DNA from: Anaeropeptidivorans aminofermentans
GTDB taxonomy: Bacteria > Bacillota > Clostridia > Lachnospirales > UBA5962
Assembly (NCBI RefSeq): GCF_940670685.1
Contig: NZ_OW711693.1
Coordinates: 2,976,001 to 3,040,000 of the forward strand
Reading direction: 5' to 3'
DNA length: 64,000 nucleotides
The notes below the pieces were generated by a model, which searched no databases, was not told where the DNA came from, and was given only the letters and a program-made list of their open reading frames with translations. The stretch's first letter is position 1, and every line of letters starts with the position of its first letter. Below, piece after piece: positions 8,231-15,817 of the stretch. The position numbers and the translations under genes were made by a program.

Positions 8231-10693
8231 ATGAAAAAGCTAAAGCTTTATATTTTTATTATTTTATTTATTTTTCTGTTTACCGGCTGCAAATCTGCAG
8301 AAAAAGAAGCTTTACCCACCGAGACGGAGAAAAATCAAGAGTCCCAGCCTAATAATACGCCTGCGGGAGAAAATGAATATGACAATGATTTAGCTATAGG
8401 AGACGCTATGCCAGTCTCCAGGGGGCTTGCGGCAAAAATGGCTGTATTTATGTTTAATGACCTTAACGAAATAAAAACTGCCGACAGGGAAATAAAGGCC
8501 GCCGACACTTCACCGTCTTATTGGTATGATAAATATATGAATCTTTCTGTTATAGAAGGATTTATTCCTGAGGATGAGGTTGGCCTTCGCCCCGAAGATT
8601 CCCTTACTATAACGGAAGCACAAAATCTTTTGGACAAAATAAATCCCCAGAACAATATAAAAATAAAAATAGATGAAGAAAATAAGGACAAAGCCATCTC
8701 CTATGCTCTGTGGTGCAGGCTTTATGAAGAGACATTAAAAGCTATGGCAGGAGAAGAAAGCCTCATGAGCTTTTTTGAAATACAGGAGGAATTTATTATC
8801 CCCCTTGTAACAAGCGGAAGTAATTCTATCCTTCCCGAAGGATATGTAATCACAGATAAAGGGCCGTTCTCCTGTGACGGCATAGTCCTTGATACCTTTA
8901 TCGATAAGAAAATAAGGGTTCTTATAAAGGATAATGAAATTATTGCCGCTTCTGCTATATCCGAAGAAACACCGGTAATAAAAAACGCCTATATCGTAAG
9001 CGCATCTTCCGACAGTTTGCTTATATTCTGCGGAGGAGCAGAAAGAGAATACAATTATAAAAACTCGCTGAAAGAACCTGCCGGAAAAATATGCAATATA
9101 AAAGTATCAGGAAACACGATTCTTGATTTTGAACTTATTGAAGAAAAAATAGAAGGAACAATAAAATCCGTATCCTCTGAAGAGCTTTATCTTTCAGAAA
9201 AAGGAAGGCTTAAATTAAGCGACGATTTTAAAGTATATTCCCTAACCGACGGCCCTGTAAAGTGGAAGAAAATAAAGGACCTTACAGTAGGTACGGACCT
9301 TGCAGGATTTTTCTTAAAAAACGGCTTTGTTGAAGCCGCCGTTATCAATAAAATCCCAGAGCCTTTAAGCATAAGGGTTGCAATAAAAACAAGCGATTTT
9401 TCCTCTTTTTATCATAAAGACGTAGTTCTGTCAGGTACAAAAGGCCTTTCAGTCACCTTAAACGGCGAGAAAAAAGAATACGGTCCCAATGAAAAGTTCA
9501 CTTTATCCCCTTCCGACGCCTTTAAGGCAATCGCCTATGCAGAGCCTGTGGAAGACGGACGTATTTCCTTGGAAAGCATAAGCCGTTCCGGCTCCATTCC
9601 TGTATATAGAGGAAAGATGGAAGTTTCACCTTATGAAAACGGCCTTGTCATCATCAATGAGCTTCCTTTGGAAGAATATTTATATTCTGTTGTTCCAAGT
9701 GAAATGCCCAATTCCTATGGCCTCGAAGCTCTTAAGGTTCAGGCTGTTACGGCAAGAAGCTATGCCTATAATCAGTTTTACGCCAATCACTTCCACGAAT
9801 ACGGCGCAAACGTATGCGATTCGGTTATAAGCCAGGTATATAATAATGTAGCTGAAACACCCCTTTCCATTCAGGCTGTAAAGGAAACGGAAGGGCAGGT
9901 TCTGAAATATCAAAACGCAGTCATCAGCGCCAATTTCTTCTCCACCAGCAGCGGCATAACAGCAAATAACGGAGAAGTATGGATGAATTCTGTTACAAAG
10001 GAATTCCCCTCTGATACAACACCCTATTTAGCCTCTGTAAAGCAATATACCCAAGGAGATTACGGGGATTTATCCAAGGAAGAAAATGCCGCAAAGTTTT
10101 TCAAATCAACAGATGTTAAAGCCCACGACTCCTTTTCCGACTGGTTCAGATGGAAGGTTACTATGACAAGAGAAGAAATAGAGGCTTCCATCAATGCAAA
10201 TCTCTCACAAATCTATGCGGATAAGCCGAAGCTTGTAAAAACCCTGCAGCCGGACGGAAGCTATAAAAGCAGGCCTGTTGAAACCATCGGCAAGCTTCTG
10301 AATATCGAAGTTACTGAAAGAGGCCAAAGTGGAAATATCATGACCATGAAGTTTACAGGAGACAAAAATACCATTCTCGTAAGCACTGAATATAATATAA
10401 GAAGCCTTATCCGTCCAAAGCAATATATCGAAGGAGAAAAAAGCATCATTATAGAAAGGCATAACAATACCCAAATAGCCGATTATTCCCTTATGCCAAG
10501 TGCCTTTTTCACCATGGAAAGAATGACCCTCGAAGACGGCACCATAAAATACGTTAATTTCTACGGCGGCGGAAACGGCCACGGCGTAGGCATGAGCCAA
10601 ACAGGGGTAAAGGGCATGGTAGACGAAGGATATGCCTTTAATGACATCCTATCCCATTTCTATAACGGAACTACTGTGGAAAAGATTTATTAA
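8231..10693 (+). CDS. SpoIID/LytB-domain lipoprotein
   Basis: 820 residues. Residues 1-17 form a lipoprotein signal ending in the lipobox LFTGC, so the protein is likely anchored outside the membrane. Residues about 60-140 look like a half-conserved S-layer-homology region (P-V-S-R-G-L-A-A-K-M and a second L-T-I-T-E-A-Q block). The C-terminal third is a SpoIID domain: L-P-L-E-E-Y-L-Y-S-V-V-P-S-E-M-P, the LKVQAVTARSYA helix and a closing GHGVGMSQTG block. SpoIID proteins are peptidoglycan lytic transglycosylases; this one is much longer than SpoIID (about 340) and may act in the vegetative wall. The start follows AGGAGG. Confidence 0.85.
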   Translation: MKKLKLYIFIILFIFLFTGCKSAEKEALPTETEKNQESQPNNTPAGENEYDNDLAIGDAMPVSRGLAAKMAVFMFNDLNEIKTADREIKAADTSPSYWYDKYMNLSVIEGFIPEDEVGLRPEDSLTITEAQNLLDKINPQNNIKIKIDEENKDKAISYALWCRLYEETLKAMAGEESLMSFFEIQEEFIIPLVTSGSNSILPEGYVITDKGPFSCDGIVLDTFIDKKIRVLIKDNEIIAASAISEETPVIKNAYIVSASSDSLLIFCGGAEREYNYKNSLKEPAGKICNIKVSGNTILDFELIEEKIEGTIKSVSSEELYLSEKGRLKLSDDFKVYSLTDGPVKWKKIKDLTVGTDLAGFFLKNGFVEAAVINKIPEPLSIRVAIKTSDFSSFYHKDVVLSGTKGLSVTLNGEKKEYGPNEKFTLSPSDAFKAIAYAEPVEDGRISLESISRSGSIPVYRGKMEVSPYENGLVIINELPLEEYLYSVVPSEMPNSYGLEALKVQAVTARSYAYNQFYANHFHEYGANVCDSVISQVYNNVAETPLSIQAVKETEGQVLKYQNAVISANFFSTSSGITANNGEVWMNSVTKEFPSDTTPYLASVKQYTQGDYGDLSKEENAAKFFKSTDVKAHDSFSDWFRWKVTMTREEIEASINANLSQIYADKPKLVKTLQPDGSYKSRPVETIGKLLNIEVTERGQSGNIMTMKFTGDKNTILVSTEYNIRSLIRPKQYIEGEKSIIIERHNNTQIADYSLMPSAFFTMERMTLEDGTIKYVNFYGGGNGHGVGMSQTGVKGMVDEGYAFNDILSHFYNGTTVEKIY

Positions 10694-10869
10694 AATAGAA
10701 AGGCTTTTGAGTAATCTAATTAAGTCCAAACTTTTACAGCAATTTGTAAAAACAGCCGATAATTTGATATTTCCTTATTCAAGCAAATTGCTGTAATATA
10801 TGGAACCCTTCTGCTAAAAATCTCATCAAGTTAATTTTCGTATATTTAGCAGAGGCATTAAAAAAGACT

Positions 10870-10947
10870 CTTGTCAATTTACTTTTGCTTTGTTTCATGC
10901 ATTTCGGGCTGCGGTAATAGAGCCGGAATAAAAGTAAATTGACTATA
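10870..10947. repeat. Family B palindromic repeat, copy 1
   Basis: 78 bp. GTCAATTTACTTTTGC at the left is inverted as AAAAGTAAATTGACTATA at the right. Related copies lie at 41735, 54633 and 60437. Confidence 0.7.
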
Positions 10948-11010
10948 TAATCTCCTGCAATTAAATTTTTAGTATTAAGATTATAAATCTGTAAAATAAA
11001 GAATATGAAT

Positions 11011-11039
11011 TTGATTTTTGTAGTCTTTTAGCGTATAAT
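11011..11039 (+). promoter_or_regulatory. Promoter of the antitoxin RNA
   Basis: TTGATT (11011-11016), 17 bases, TATAAT (11034-11039). A transcript would begin near 11046 and run against the 3' half of the toxin mRNA. Confidence 0.65.
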
Positions 11040-11054
11040 AAACATAGAATAAGA

Positions 11055-11093
11055 TAAAAATAAAAGAGTACCAATGCGGGAACATTGATACTC
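11055..11093 (-). terminator. Terminator of the toxin mRNA
   Basis: GAGTATCAATG...CATTGGTACTC hairpin on the minus strand followed by TTTTATTTTT. It sets the toxin message at about 240 nt. Confidence 0.7.
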
Positions 11094-11140
11094 AGTGCAA
11101 CCCTAAGCGGTTGGCTCAATTATCTTAGTGTTACTTTAAA

Positions 11141-11178
11141 ATAACCGGACCTTAGCTAAGTGGGGCGGTTATTTTTTT
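11141..11178 (+). terminator. Terminator of the antitoxin RNA
   Basis: ATAACCG/CGGTTAT outer stem with CTTAGCTAAG inside, followed by a seven-T run. Confidence 0.75.
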
Positions 11179-11246
11179 GTATTTATTACATGAATCACTA
11201 GAACAGCAAACGCTATCATTAACGTTAACGTTTCATAGATTGTCAT
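11169..11246 (-). CDS. Holin-like type I toxin peptide (25 residues)
   Basis: A 25-residue ORF, MTIYETLTLMIAFAVLVIHV plus INTKK. It has the hallmark of the Hol_Tox / TxpA-BsrG class: a short polar start with Y-E-x-L, a single hydrophobic helix of about 15 residues and a lysine tail. Such peptides insert in the host membrane when the antisense RNA is lost. The Shine-Dalgarno AAAGGGGGTGAG is unusually strong, 9 bases before the ATG. A promoter with TTGCTA, 17 bases and TATAAT lies at 11303-11331 on the minus strand. It is too short to appear in normal gene calls. Not part of a prophage that I can see. Confidence 0.75.
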   Translation of the reverse strand: MTIYETLTLMIAFAVLVIHVINTKK

Positions 11247-11302
11247 ATAATTGCTCACCCCCTTTCACAAGGGTAAGCCAACCGCCCGTAGGTTGCTTCA
11301 TA

Positions 11303-11331
11303 ATTATAACATTAGGTGCAATTCCTAGCAA
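11303..11331 (-). promoter_or_regulatory. Promoter of the toxin mRNA
   Basis: On the minus strand TTGCTA (11331-11326), 17 bases, TATAAT (11308-11303) preceded by TG, an extended -10. The start would be near 11296, giving a 50-nt leader. Confidence 0.65.
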
Positions 11332-11450
11332 TGTCTCCTTTGTTTCTATAAGTTTATAAAGATAAAAAGATATTTATAAACTATAAGAAGAAGCGAAGAT
11401 AAAAAACCGCTAAGAACCTTACGCTTGTGTAATTTTCATCTTGCTTTGTA

Positions 11451-11793
11451 TATAATAAATTTAAAGTTAACCAGCAGCAAGGCCATATATTTCTGCAGGC
11501 TCAAAAATATGTTTTAAAAGAAATAGAATAAATGGCCTTTTATGAAACTGCCTTTATTTGATTTTATATATGAAAACCCTGTATCTATTGCAGTATAAAG
11601 GCAATTTAACTGTATTTCCGAAGAAAATCCGTGTTTTTATACGAAGTAAACTTGGAAAAAAGTACAGACATAAGCCTGTATCCCTTTCTTAAGTCAGGAT
11701 TTTCTTAGCTTTATCAAACTTGTTTTTGTTTGATAACGACAAGCCTGCCGGATAGACTTTTGCTGCTTTTTCATAGTTAATTTACTATAAATA
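11451..11793. repeat. Broken family A repeat with inserted sequence
   Basis: The left part (11451-11513) matches the inverted form of family A (AAATTTAAAGTTAA, then CAGCAGCAA and a CTCAAAAATA-like block). The pattern then breaks. About 110 bp later GAAAATCCGTGTTTTT resumes the family A pattern, and AATTTACTATA closes it near 11790. The inserted part ends in a family B-like TAAAGGCAATTTAACTGTAT, so one repeat may have landed in another. The remainder of the gap up to the lpd terminator is AT-rich with no ORF. Confidence 0.45.
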
Positions 11794-11835
11794 AAACATT
11801 CTAAAACTATGTAATACAAATAAATAGCTTTGCAT

Positions 11836-11868
11836 GAAAAAAGAGCTTCTTATAGAAGCTCTTTTTTA
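11836..11868. terminator. Terminator of the glycine cleavage operon
   Basis: AAAAAAGAGCTTC, TTATA loop, GAAGCTCTTTTTT. It lies right at the lpd stop and is symmetrical. Confidence 0.9.
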
Positions 11869-11869
11869 T

Positions 11870-13273
11870 TTATTTCCGCTTCGGCATCATATGCACGGCA
11901 AGGCCGAAAATATCTTCTACGGCTTCTGTAACACCTTCTGTAAATGTAGGGTGCGGGTGAATCACAGAGGCAATTTCTTCTGCCGTAAGCTTATTGACAA
12001 TGGCTACGGAAAGTTCGCTGATTAAATCAGTGGCTCTTGAGCACATAAGCTGGGCGCCTAAAATAACTTCTGTTTCGGCATCAAAAACAAGCTTAATAAA
12101 GCTTCTGTCTTCGTTTGCAATCATAGTCCTGCCGTTATTTGTCATAACGTATTTTCCTACTTTTACTTCGATGCCCTTTTCTTTCGCTTCGTCGGCAGTC
12201 ATACCCACCTGAGCGATTTCAGGATCTCCGTATACACAGGACTGAATAGCGTTTAAGTCCATAGGAGGTTCTTCTCCTACAATGTGGCTAACGGCATTAA
12301 TTCCCTGTGCGGAAGCCGCATGAGCAAGGAATGTTCCGTCGGTGCAGTCGCCAATGGCGTAGATATTTTCAAAATTTGTCTGAAGATTTTCGTTTATCTT
12401 AACAAAGCCGTTTTCAAGCTCTACGGAGAAGCCATCTTCAAAAAGACCTTCTGTAACGGGCTTTCTGCCTACACAAACGAGAACGCCGTCACATCTTATT
12501 TCTTCTATAGCGTCCTTATAGGATACTTTACAGATTAATTCATCGTTTTCTTCAAGGATTTCCTGAACTCTTGCAGGGGTGAATACTTTTATGCCCCTCT
12601 TTTTGAAAATCATGGCAGTGTTCTGGGAAATCTCCCTGTCAAGCCTTCTGAGAAGCTGTGGACGGGAACCGATAATGCTTACTTCACAGCCAAGGGCATT
12701 ATAGATAGAAGCAAATTCAACACCAATTACGCCGCCGCCTACAATAACGATACGCTTATATATCTTGCCTTTTTCTGCAAGGGCTTCGTCGCTGTCGAAT
12801 ACGTTTTTATGGTTCATCATTGTGCCGGGAAGAGGCGTAGGCTTTGAGCCTGTTGCGATGATAATATATTTTGTGTTAAGGGTTTCTTCTTCCCCGTCTC
12901 CTCTTACGATAACGGTGTTTTTATCCTTTATCGAGGCCTTTTTCTTATAATGGTCTATTTTATGGGCCTTAAAAAGCTGCTCAACGCCGTTTCTAAGGCT
13001 TTCTACGATGCCGTTTTTCCTGTCATATATTTTATCTATATCATAGCCTACGTTTGAAGCTAGGATGCCATATTCTTCACTGTTTAAAATCTCTTTATAT
13101 AAATGAGACGAATGCATAATGCTTTTCGTAGGGATACAGCCCCTGTTTAAGCACGTTCCGCCTGTTTTATCATATTCGATAACGGCTACCTTAAGGCCCT
13201 TCTGAGCGCCTCTGATGGCCGCCACATAACCCCCAGGTCCTGCCCCAATAACAACTAAATCATAATCCTTCAT
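11870..13273 (-). CDS. lpd: Dihydrolipoyl dehydrogenase (glycine cleavage L protein)
   Basis: 467 residues. An FAD and NAD flavoenzyme that reoxidises the dihydrolipoyl arm of GcvH. Seen are the FAD dinucleotide fold VVIGAGPGGYVAAI (residues 7-20), the redox disulfide Cys41 and Cys46 in GGTCLNRGCIPTKS, the NAD-binding IVVGGGVIGVEFASI (about 170-185), the second FAD motif IYAIGDC and the active-site HPHPTFTE near the C-terminus. The length is standard, with no N-terminal lipoyl domain. It is the last gene of the gcv operon, 10 bases after lplA, so it probably serves glycine cleavage mainly, though it could also supply other 2-oxoacid complexes. Confidence 0.95.
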   Translation of the reverse strand: MKDYDLVVIGAGPGGYVAAIRGAQKGLKVAVIEYDKTGGTCLNRGCIPTKSIMHSSHLYKEILNSEEYGILASNVGYDIDKIYDRKNGIVESLRNGVEQLFKAHKIDHYKKKASIKDKNTVIVRGDGEEETLNTKYIIIATGSKPTPLPGTMMNHKNVFDSDEALAEKGKIYKRIVIVGGGVIGVEFASIYNALGCEVSIIGSRPQLLRRLDREISQNTAMIFKKRGIKVFTPARVQEILEENDELICKVSYKDAIEEIRCDGVLVCVGRKPVTEGLFEDGFSVELENGFVKINENLQTNFENIYAIGDCTDGTFLAHAASAQGINAVSHIVGEEPPMDLNAIQSCVYGDPEIAQVGMTADEAKEKGIEVKVGKYVMTNNGRTMIANEDRSFIKLVFDAETEVILGAQLMCSRATDLISELSVAIVNKLTAEEIASVIHPHPTFTEGVTEAVEDIFGLAVHMMPKRK

Positions 13274-13283
13274 GTTTGCCCCC

Positions 13284-14276
13284 TTAAATATCCTGCTGGG
13301 AAATTAATTCATGCAAATCCTCGTAAATTTCGGAATTAAGACTTTCCTTTATGCCTTCAAGGCTTTTTATAAGCTCTTTTTTTGAAAAGCCTATATTCTT
13401 AAAGGCTTCTTCAAGCTCATCTTTAAAATCCCATTCCATGGAATCGGAATATATCATAACGTCCTCTATTTTGTCGCCTGAAATCTTAAAGCAAAGGTCT
13501 ATTCCGCCCCATTTGAACCTGTTCTTTATCTCATAGTCTGCTTTCATATTTCTGCCGAAAATAAATTCTTCAGAAGAAAATTTATCTGTAAGCGCCTGTA
13601 TGATTGTTTCATCTACTTGGCTTTTTTCTATTTTTTCAGGCGTAAGGCCGTATTCTTCTCCAAAGGCTTCAACAAGGGCTTCTGTAATATTTTCTACGTT
13701 AACCTCATCGTTAAGCTCTTTCAAGTTGATTACCCTGCTTTTAACGGAGCTTACACTGTTTGCTTTAAGCTTGTCCTGAGATACGTTGAGATATTTACTC
13801 ATATTCTGCATATCGGCATTGATAAGTATGGTGCCGTGGTGATAGCAGTGGTCCCCTCTTTTATAGAAGGCATTTCCGGAAAACTTACGTCCGTCTATGC
13901 ATATATCGTTTCTTCCTGATTTCTCGGCATTAAGCCCAAATTTTCTCACAGCTCTCTGAATAACTGAAAGCTGCCTCGAAACATCATAATGCCTGTCCCT
14001 AATCAGAAATGTAAAATTTAAATTGCCTAAATCGTGGAATACGCTTCCGCCGCCGCTTAATCTGCGTACAAGAAAACCCCCGTCACCTCTGAGGGCCTCT
14101 ACCCTGCACTCCTTATAGGCATTTTGATTTTTTCCTATAACGACCGTGTGCCTGTTCTGCCAAAGATACAAAATACACTGGTTTTCTTCGACGCTGTCCA
14201 GCAAGTACTCCTCCATGGCAAGATTCTTATATGGCATGGTATTATCGGCTATATAGTATTTTATATTGTCTATCAT
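13284..14276 (-). CDS. lplA: Lipoate-protein ligase A
   Basis: 330 residues. It activates free lipoate with ATP and attaches it to the acceptor lysine, here presumably Lys64 of the GcvH encoded upstream. Motifs are R-R-L-S-G-G-G-S-V-F-H-D (about residues 70-82), the N-L-N-F-T-F-L strand, G-R-N-D-I-C-I-D-G-R-K-F-S-G-N-A and H-H-G-T-I-L-I. The C-terminal accessory domain (about 245-330) is present, so it should work without a partner. The ATG follows GGGGGG. It lies inside the gcv operon, which suggests that the cell scavenges lipoate to charge GcvH. Confidence 0.93.
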   Translation of the reverse strand: MIDNIKYYIADNTMPYKNLAMEEYLLDSVEENQCILYLWQNRHTVVIGKNQNAYKECRVEALRGDGGFLVRRLSGGGSVFHDLGNLNFTFLIRDRHYDVSRQLSVIQRAVRKFGLNAEKSGRNDICIDGRKFSGNAFYKRGDHCYHHGTILINADMQNMSKYLNVSQDKLKANSVSSVKSRVINLKELNDEVNVENITEALVEAFGEEYGLTPEKIEKSQVDETIIQALTDKFSSEEFIFGRNMKADYEIKNRFKWGGIDLCFKISGDKIEDVMIYSDSMEWDFKDELEEAFKNIGFSKKELIKSLEGIKESLNSEIYEDLHELISQQDI

Positions 14277-14303
14277 ATCCTGCCCCCCGAAGGTTTGCTT
14301 AAA

Positions 14304-14354
14304 CTTTCCGGCAGGGCTTTGAGCATAAAAGCTATGCTCCGGCCTGCCGGAAAA
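14304..14354 (-). promoter_or_regulatory. Intra-operon hairpin between gcvPB and lplA
   Basis: An 11-bp perfect stem TTTCCGGCAGG/CCTGCCGGAAA with an inner GAGCAT/ATGCTC stem, in the 100-base gap. No U-run follows on the minus strand, so a processing or mRNA-stabilising element is likelier than a terminator. Confidence 0.55.
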
Positions 14355-14375
14355 GAATAAGCTATTTATCTGATA

Positions 14376-15815
14376 TTACGCTTCAAAATCATATTTTAAT
14401 ATGGGATTTCTAGCAGCTGTAACCTCATCAAGCCTTCTTACCTGCGTATGAAGGGGTGCTTCGTGAAGAGATTCTGCGTCTGTGCGGGCTCTTTCATGAA
14501 GCTCTCTGTAAACCTTGATAACAGTATCAAGGGTTTCTTTGGACTCGGTTTCAGTAGGCTCAACCATTAATGCCTCGTGAACATTAATCGGGAAGTACAT
14601 TGTAGGCGGATGCATGCCATAATCAAGGATTCCCTTGGAAATATCCATAGCGGAAACGCCTGTTTCCTTTTTAAGTCTTTCAAGACTTAAAACAAATTCA
14701 TGCATGCAGGTTCCTGGATAAGCAACATCGTAAATGTCTTCAAGGTTTCTCATAAGGTAATTTGCGTTTAATACTGCGTTCTGAGCAGAGGACCTGATGC
14801 CGTCGCTTCCTAATGTGATAGCATAGGTTAACGCTCTCATAACAATAAGGAAATGACCGTAGAACTCTTTAACGCTACCCATAGATTCAGGGAAATCGTA
14901 GCTAAGTTCAAGAAGGCCGTCTTTTTCAACTACCTTAGGAACAGGAAGGAATTCGGAAAGGAACGCCTTGCAGCCGATAGGTCCGCTTCCGGGGCCGCCG
15001 CCGCCGTGAGGAGTTGAGAAAGTCTTATGAAGGTTCAGATGAACGATATCAAAGCCCATGTCGCCGGGGCGTGCCACACCCATAATGGGGTTCAGGTTTG
15101 CTCCGTCGTAGTAAACGAGGCCGCCTGCTTCATGAACAAGCCTTTCCATCTCAAGGATATTCTTTTCAAAAATACCAAGGGTATTGGGATTTGTAAGCAT
15201 AAGGCCTGCTGTATCTTCGCCTATAGCTGCCTTTAAGGCCTCCATATCCACAGTGCCGTCTTCTGATGAAGGAATGCTTACGGCTTTAAATCCGGCCATG
15301 GTAACGCTGGCCGGGTTTGTGCCGTGGGCAGTGTCTGGAACTAATATTTTAGTTCTCTTATGGTCATTGTTTTTATCGTGGTATCTCTTGATTAAGAGAA
15401 GGCCTGCAAATTCACCGTGAGCGCCTGCGGCAGGCTGGAAAGTCATATTGTCCATACCTGTTATTTCGCAGAAGTATTGCTCGGCTAAATTGATTGCTTT
15501 AAGGCAGCCCTGAACCGTATGGGCAGGCTGTAACGGATGAATATCCGCAAAATTAGGAAGAGAAGCGATGTCCTCGTTGATTTTGGGATTATATTTCATG
15601 GTACAGGAGCCGAGAGGATAAAATCCGCTGTTTACACCGAAGGTATTCTTTTCAAGTTCTGTATAATGTCTTGAAAGCTCTCCTTCAGTAAGTTCAGGAA
15701 GATTAAGCTTAATTTTCCTTTGGGTGTCCTCTGCAAACTCATGGTAAGGCACTTCGCAAGGAGGGATAATGCAGCAGCTTTTTCCGTTCTTGCTTCTTTC
15801 AAATATAAGCTTCAT
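14376..15815 (-). CDS. gcvPB: Glycine dehydrogenase (decarboxylating) subunit 2, P-protein beta
   Basis: 479 residues. Together with GcvPA it forms the two-chain P-protein that decarboxylates glycine and hands the aminomethyl group to lipoyl-GcvH. The pyridoxal phosphate lysine is Lys264 in LNLHKTFSTPHGGGGPG, a textbook match. G-F-Y-P-L-G-S-C-T-M-K-Y-N and the C-terminal P-P-T-M-Y-F-P block are also clear. The length is normal for the bacterial beta chain. The ATG follows GGAGGGGG and lies 2 bases after the gcvPA stop. Confidence 0.96.
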   Translation of the reverse strand: MKLIFERSKNGKSCCIIPPCEVPYHEFAEDTQRKIKLNLPELTEGELSRHYTELEKNTFGVNSGFYPLGSCTMKYNPKINEDIASLPNFADIHPLQPAHTVQGCLKAINLAEQYFCEITGMDNMTFQPAAGAHGEFAGLLLIKRYHDKNNDHKRTKILVPDTAHGTNPASVTMAGFKAVSIPSSEDGTVDMEALKAAIGEDTAGLMLTNPNTLGIFEKNILEMERLVHEAGGLVYYDGANLNPIMGVARPGDMGFDIVHLNLHKTFSTPHGGGGPGSGPIGCKAFLSEFLPVPKVVEKDGLLELSYDFPESMGSVKEFYGHFLIVMRALTYAITLGSDGIRSSAQNAVLNANYLMRNLEDIYDVAYPGTCMHEFVLSLERLKKETGVSAMDISKGILDYGMHPPTMYFPINVHEALMVEPTETESKETLDTVIKVYRELHERARTDAESLHEAPLHTQVRRLDEVTAARNPILKYDFEA

Positions 15816-15817
15816 AA

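Larger units (their letters stand above)
11046..11178 (+). ncRNA. Candidate antisense antitoxin RNA of a type I toxin-antitoxin locus
   Basis: About 130 nt from its own promoter to a terminator at 11141-11178 (ATAACCG...CGGTTAT around CTTAGCTAAG, then seven T). It is fully complementary to the 3' part of the toxin mRNA read from the other strand and reaches the last codons of the toxin. This matches the layout of the TxpA/RatA-type Firmicute loci, in which the antisense RNA overlaps the toxin 3' end. It also carries GCGGTTGGCT (11107-11116), the same word as in the toxin 5' leader. Confidence 0.6.

Noticed and set aside
11177-11359. 60-codon plus-strand ORF over the toxin
   Set aside because: No ribosome site; it is antisense to the holin-like toxin and its leader.
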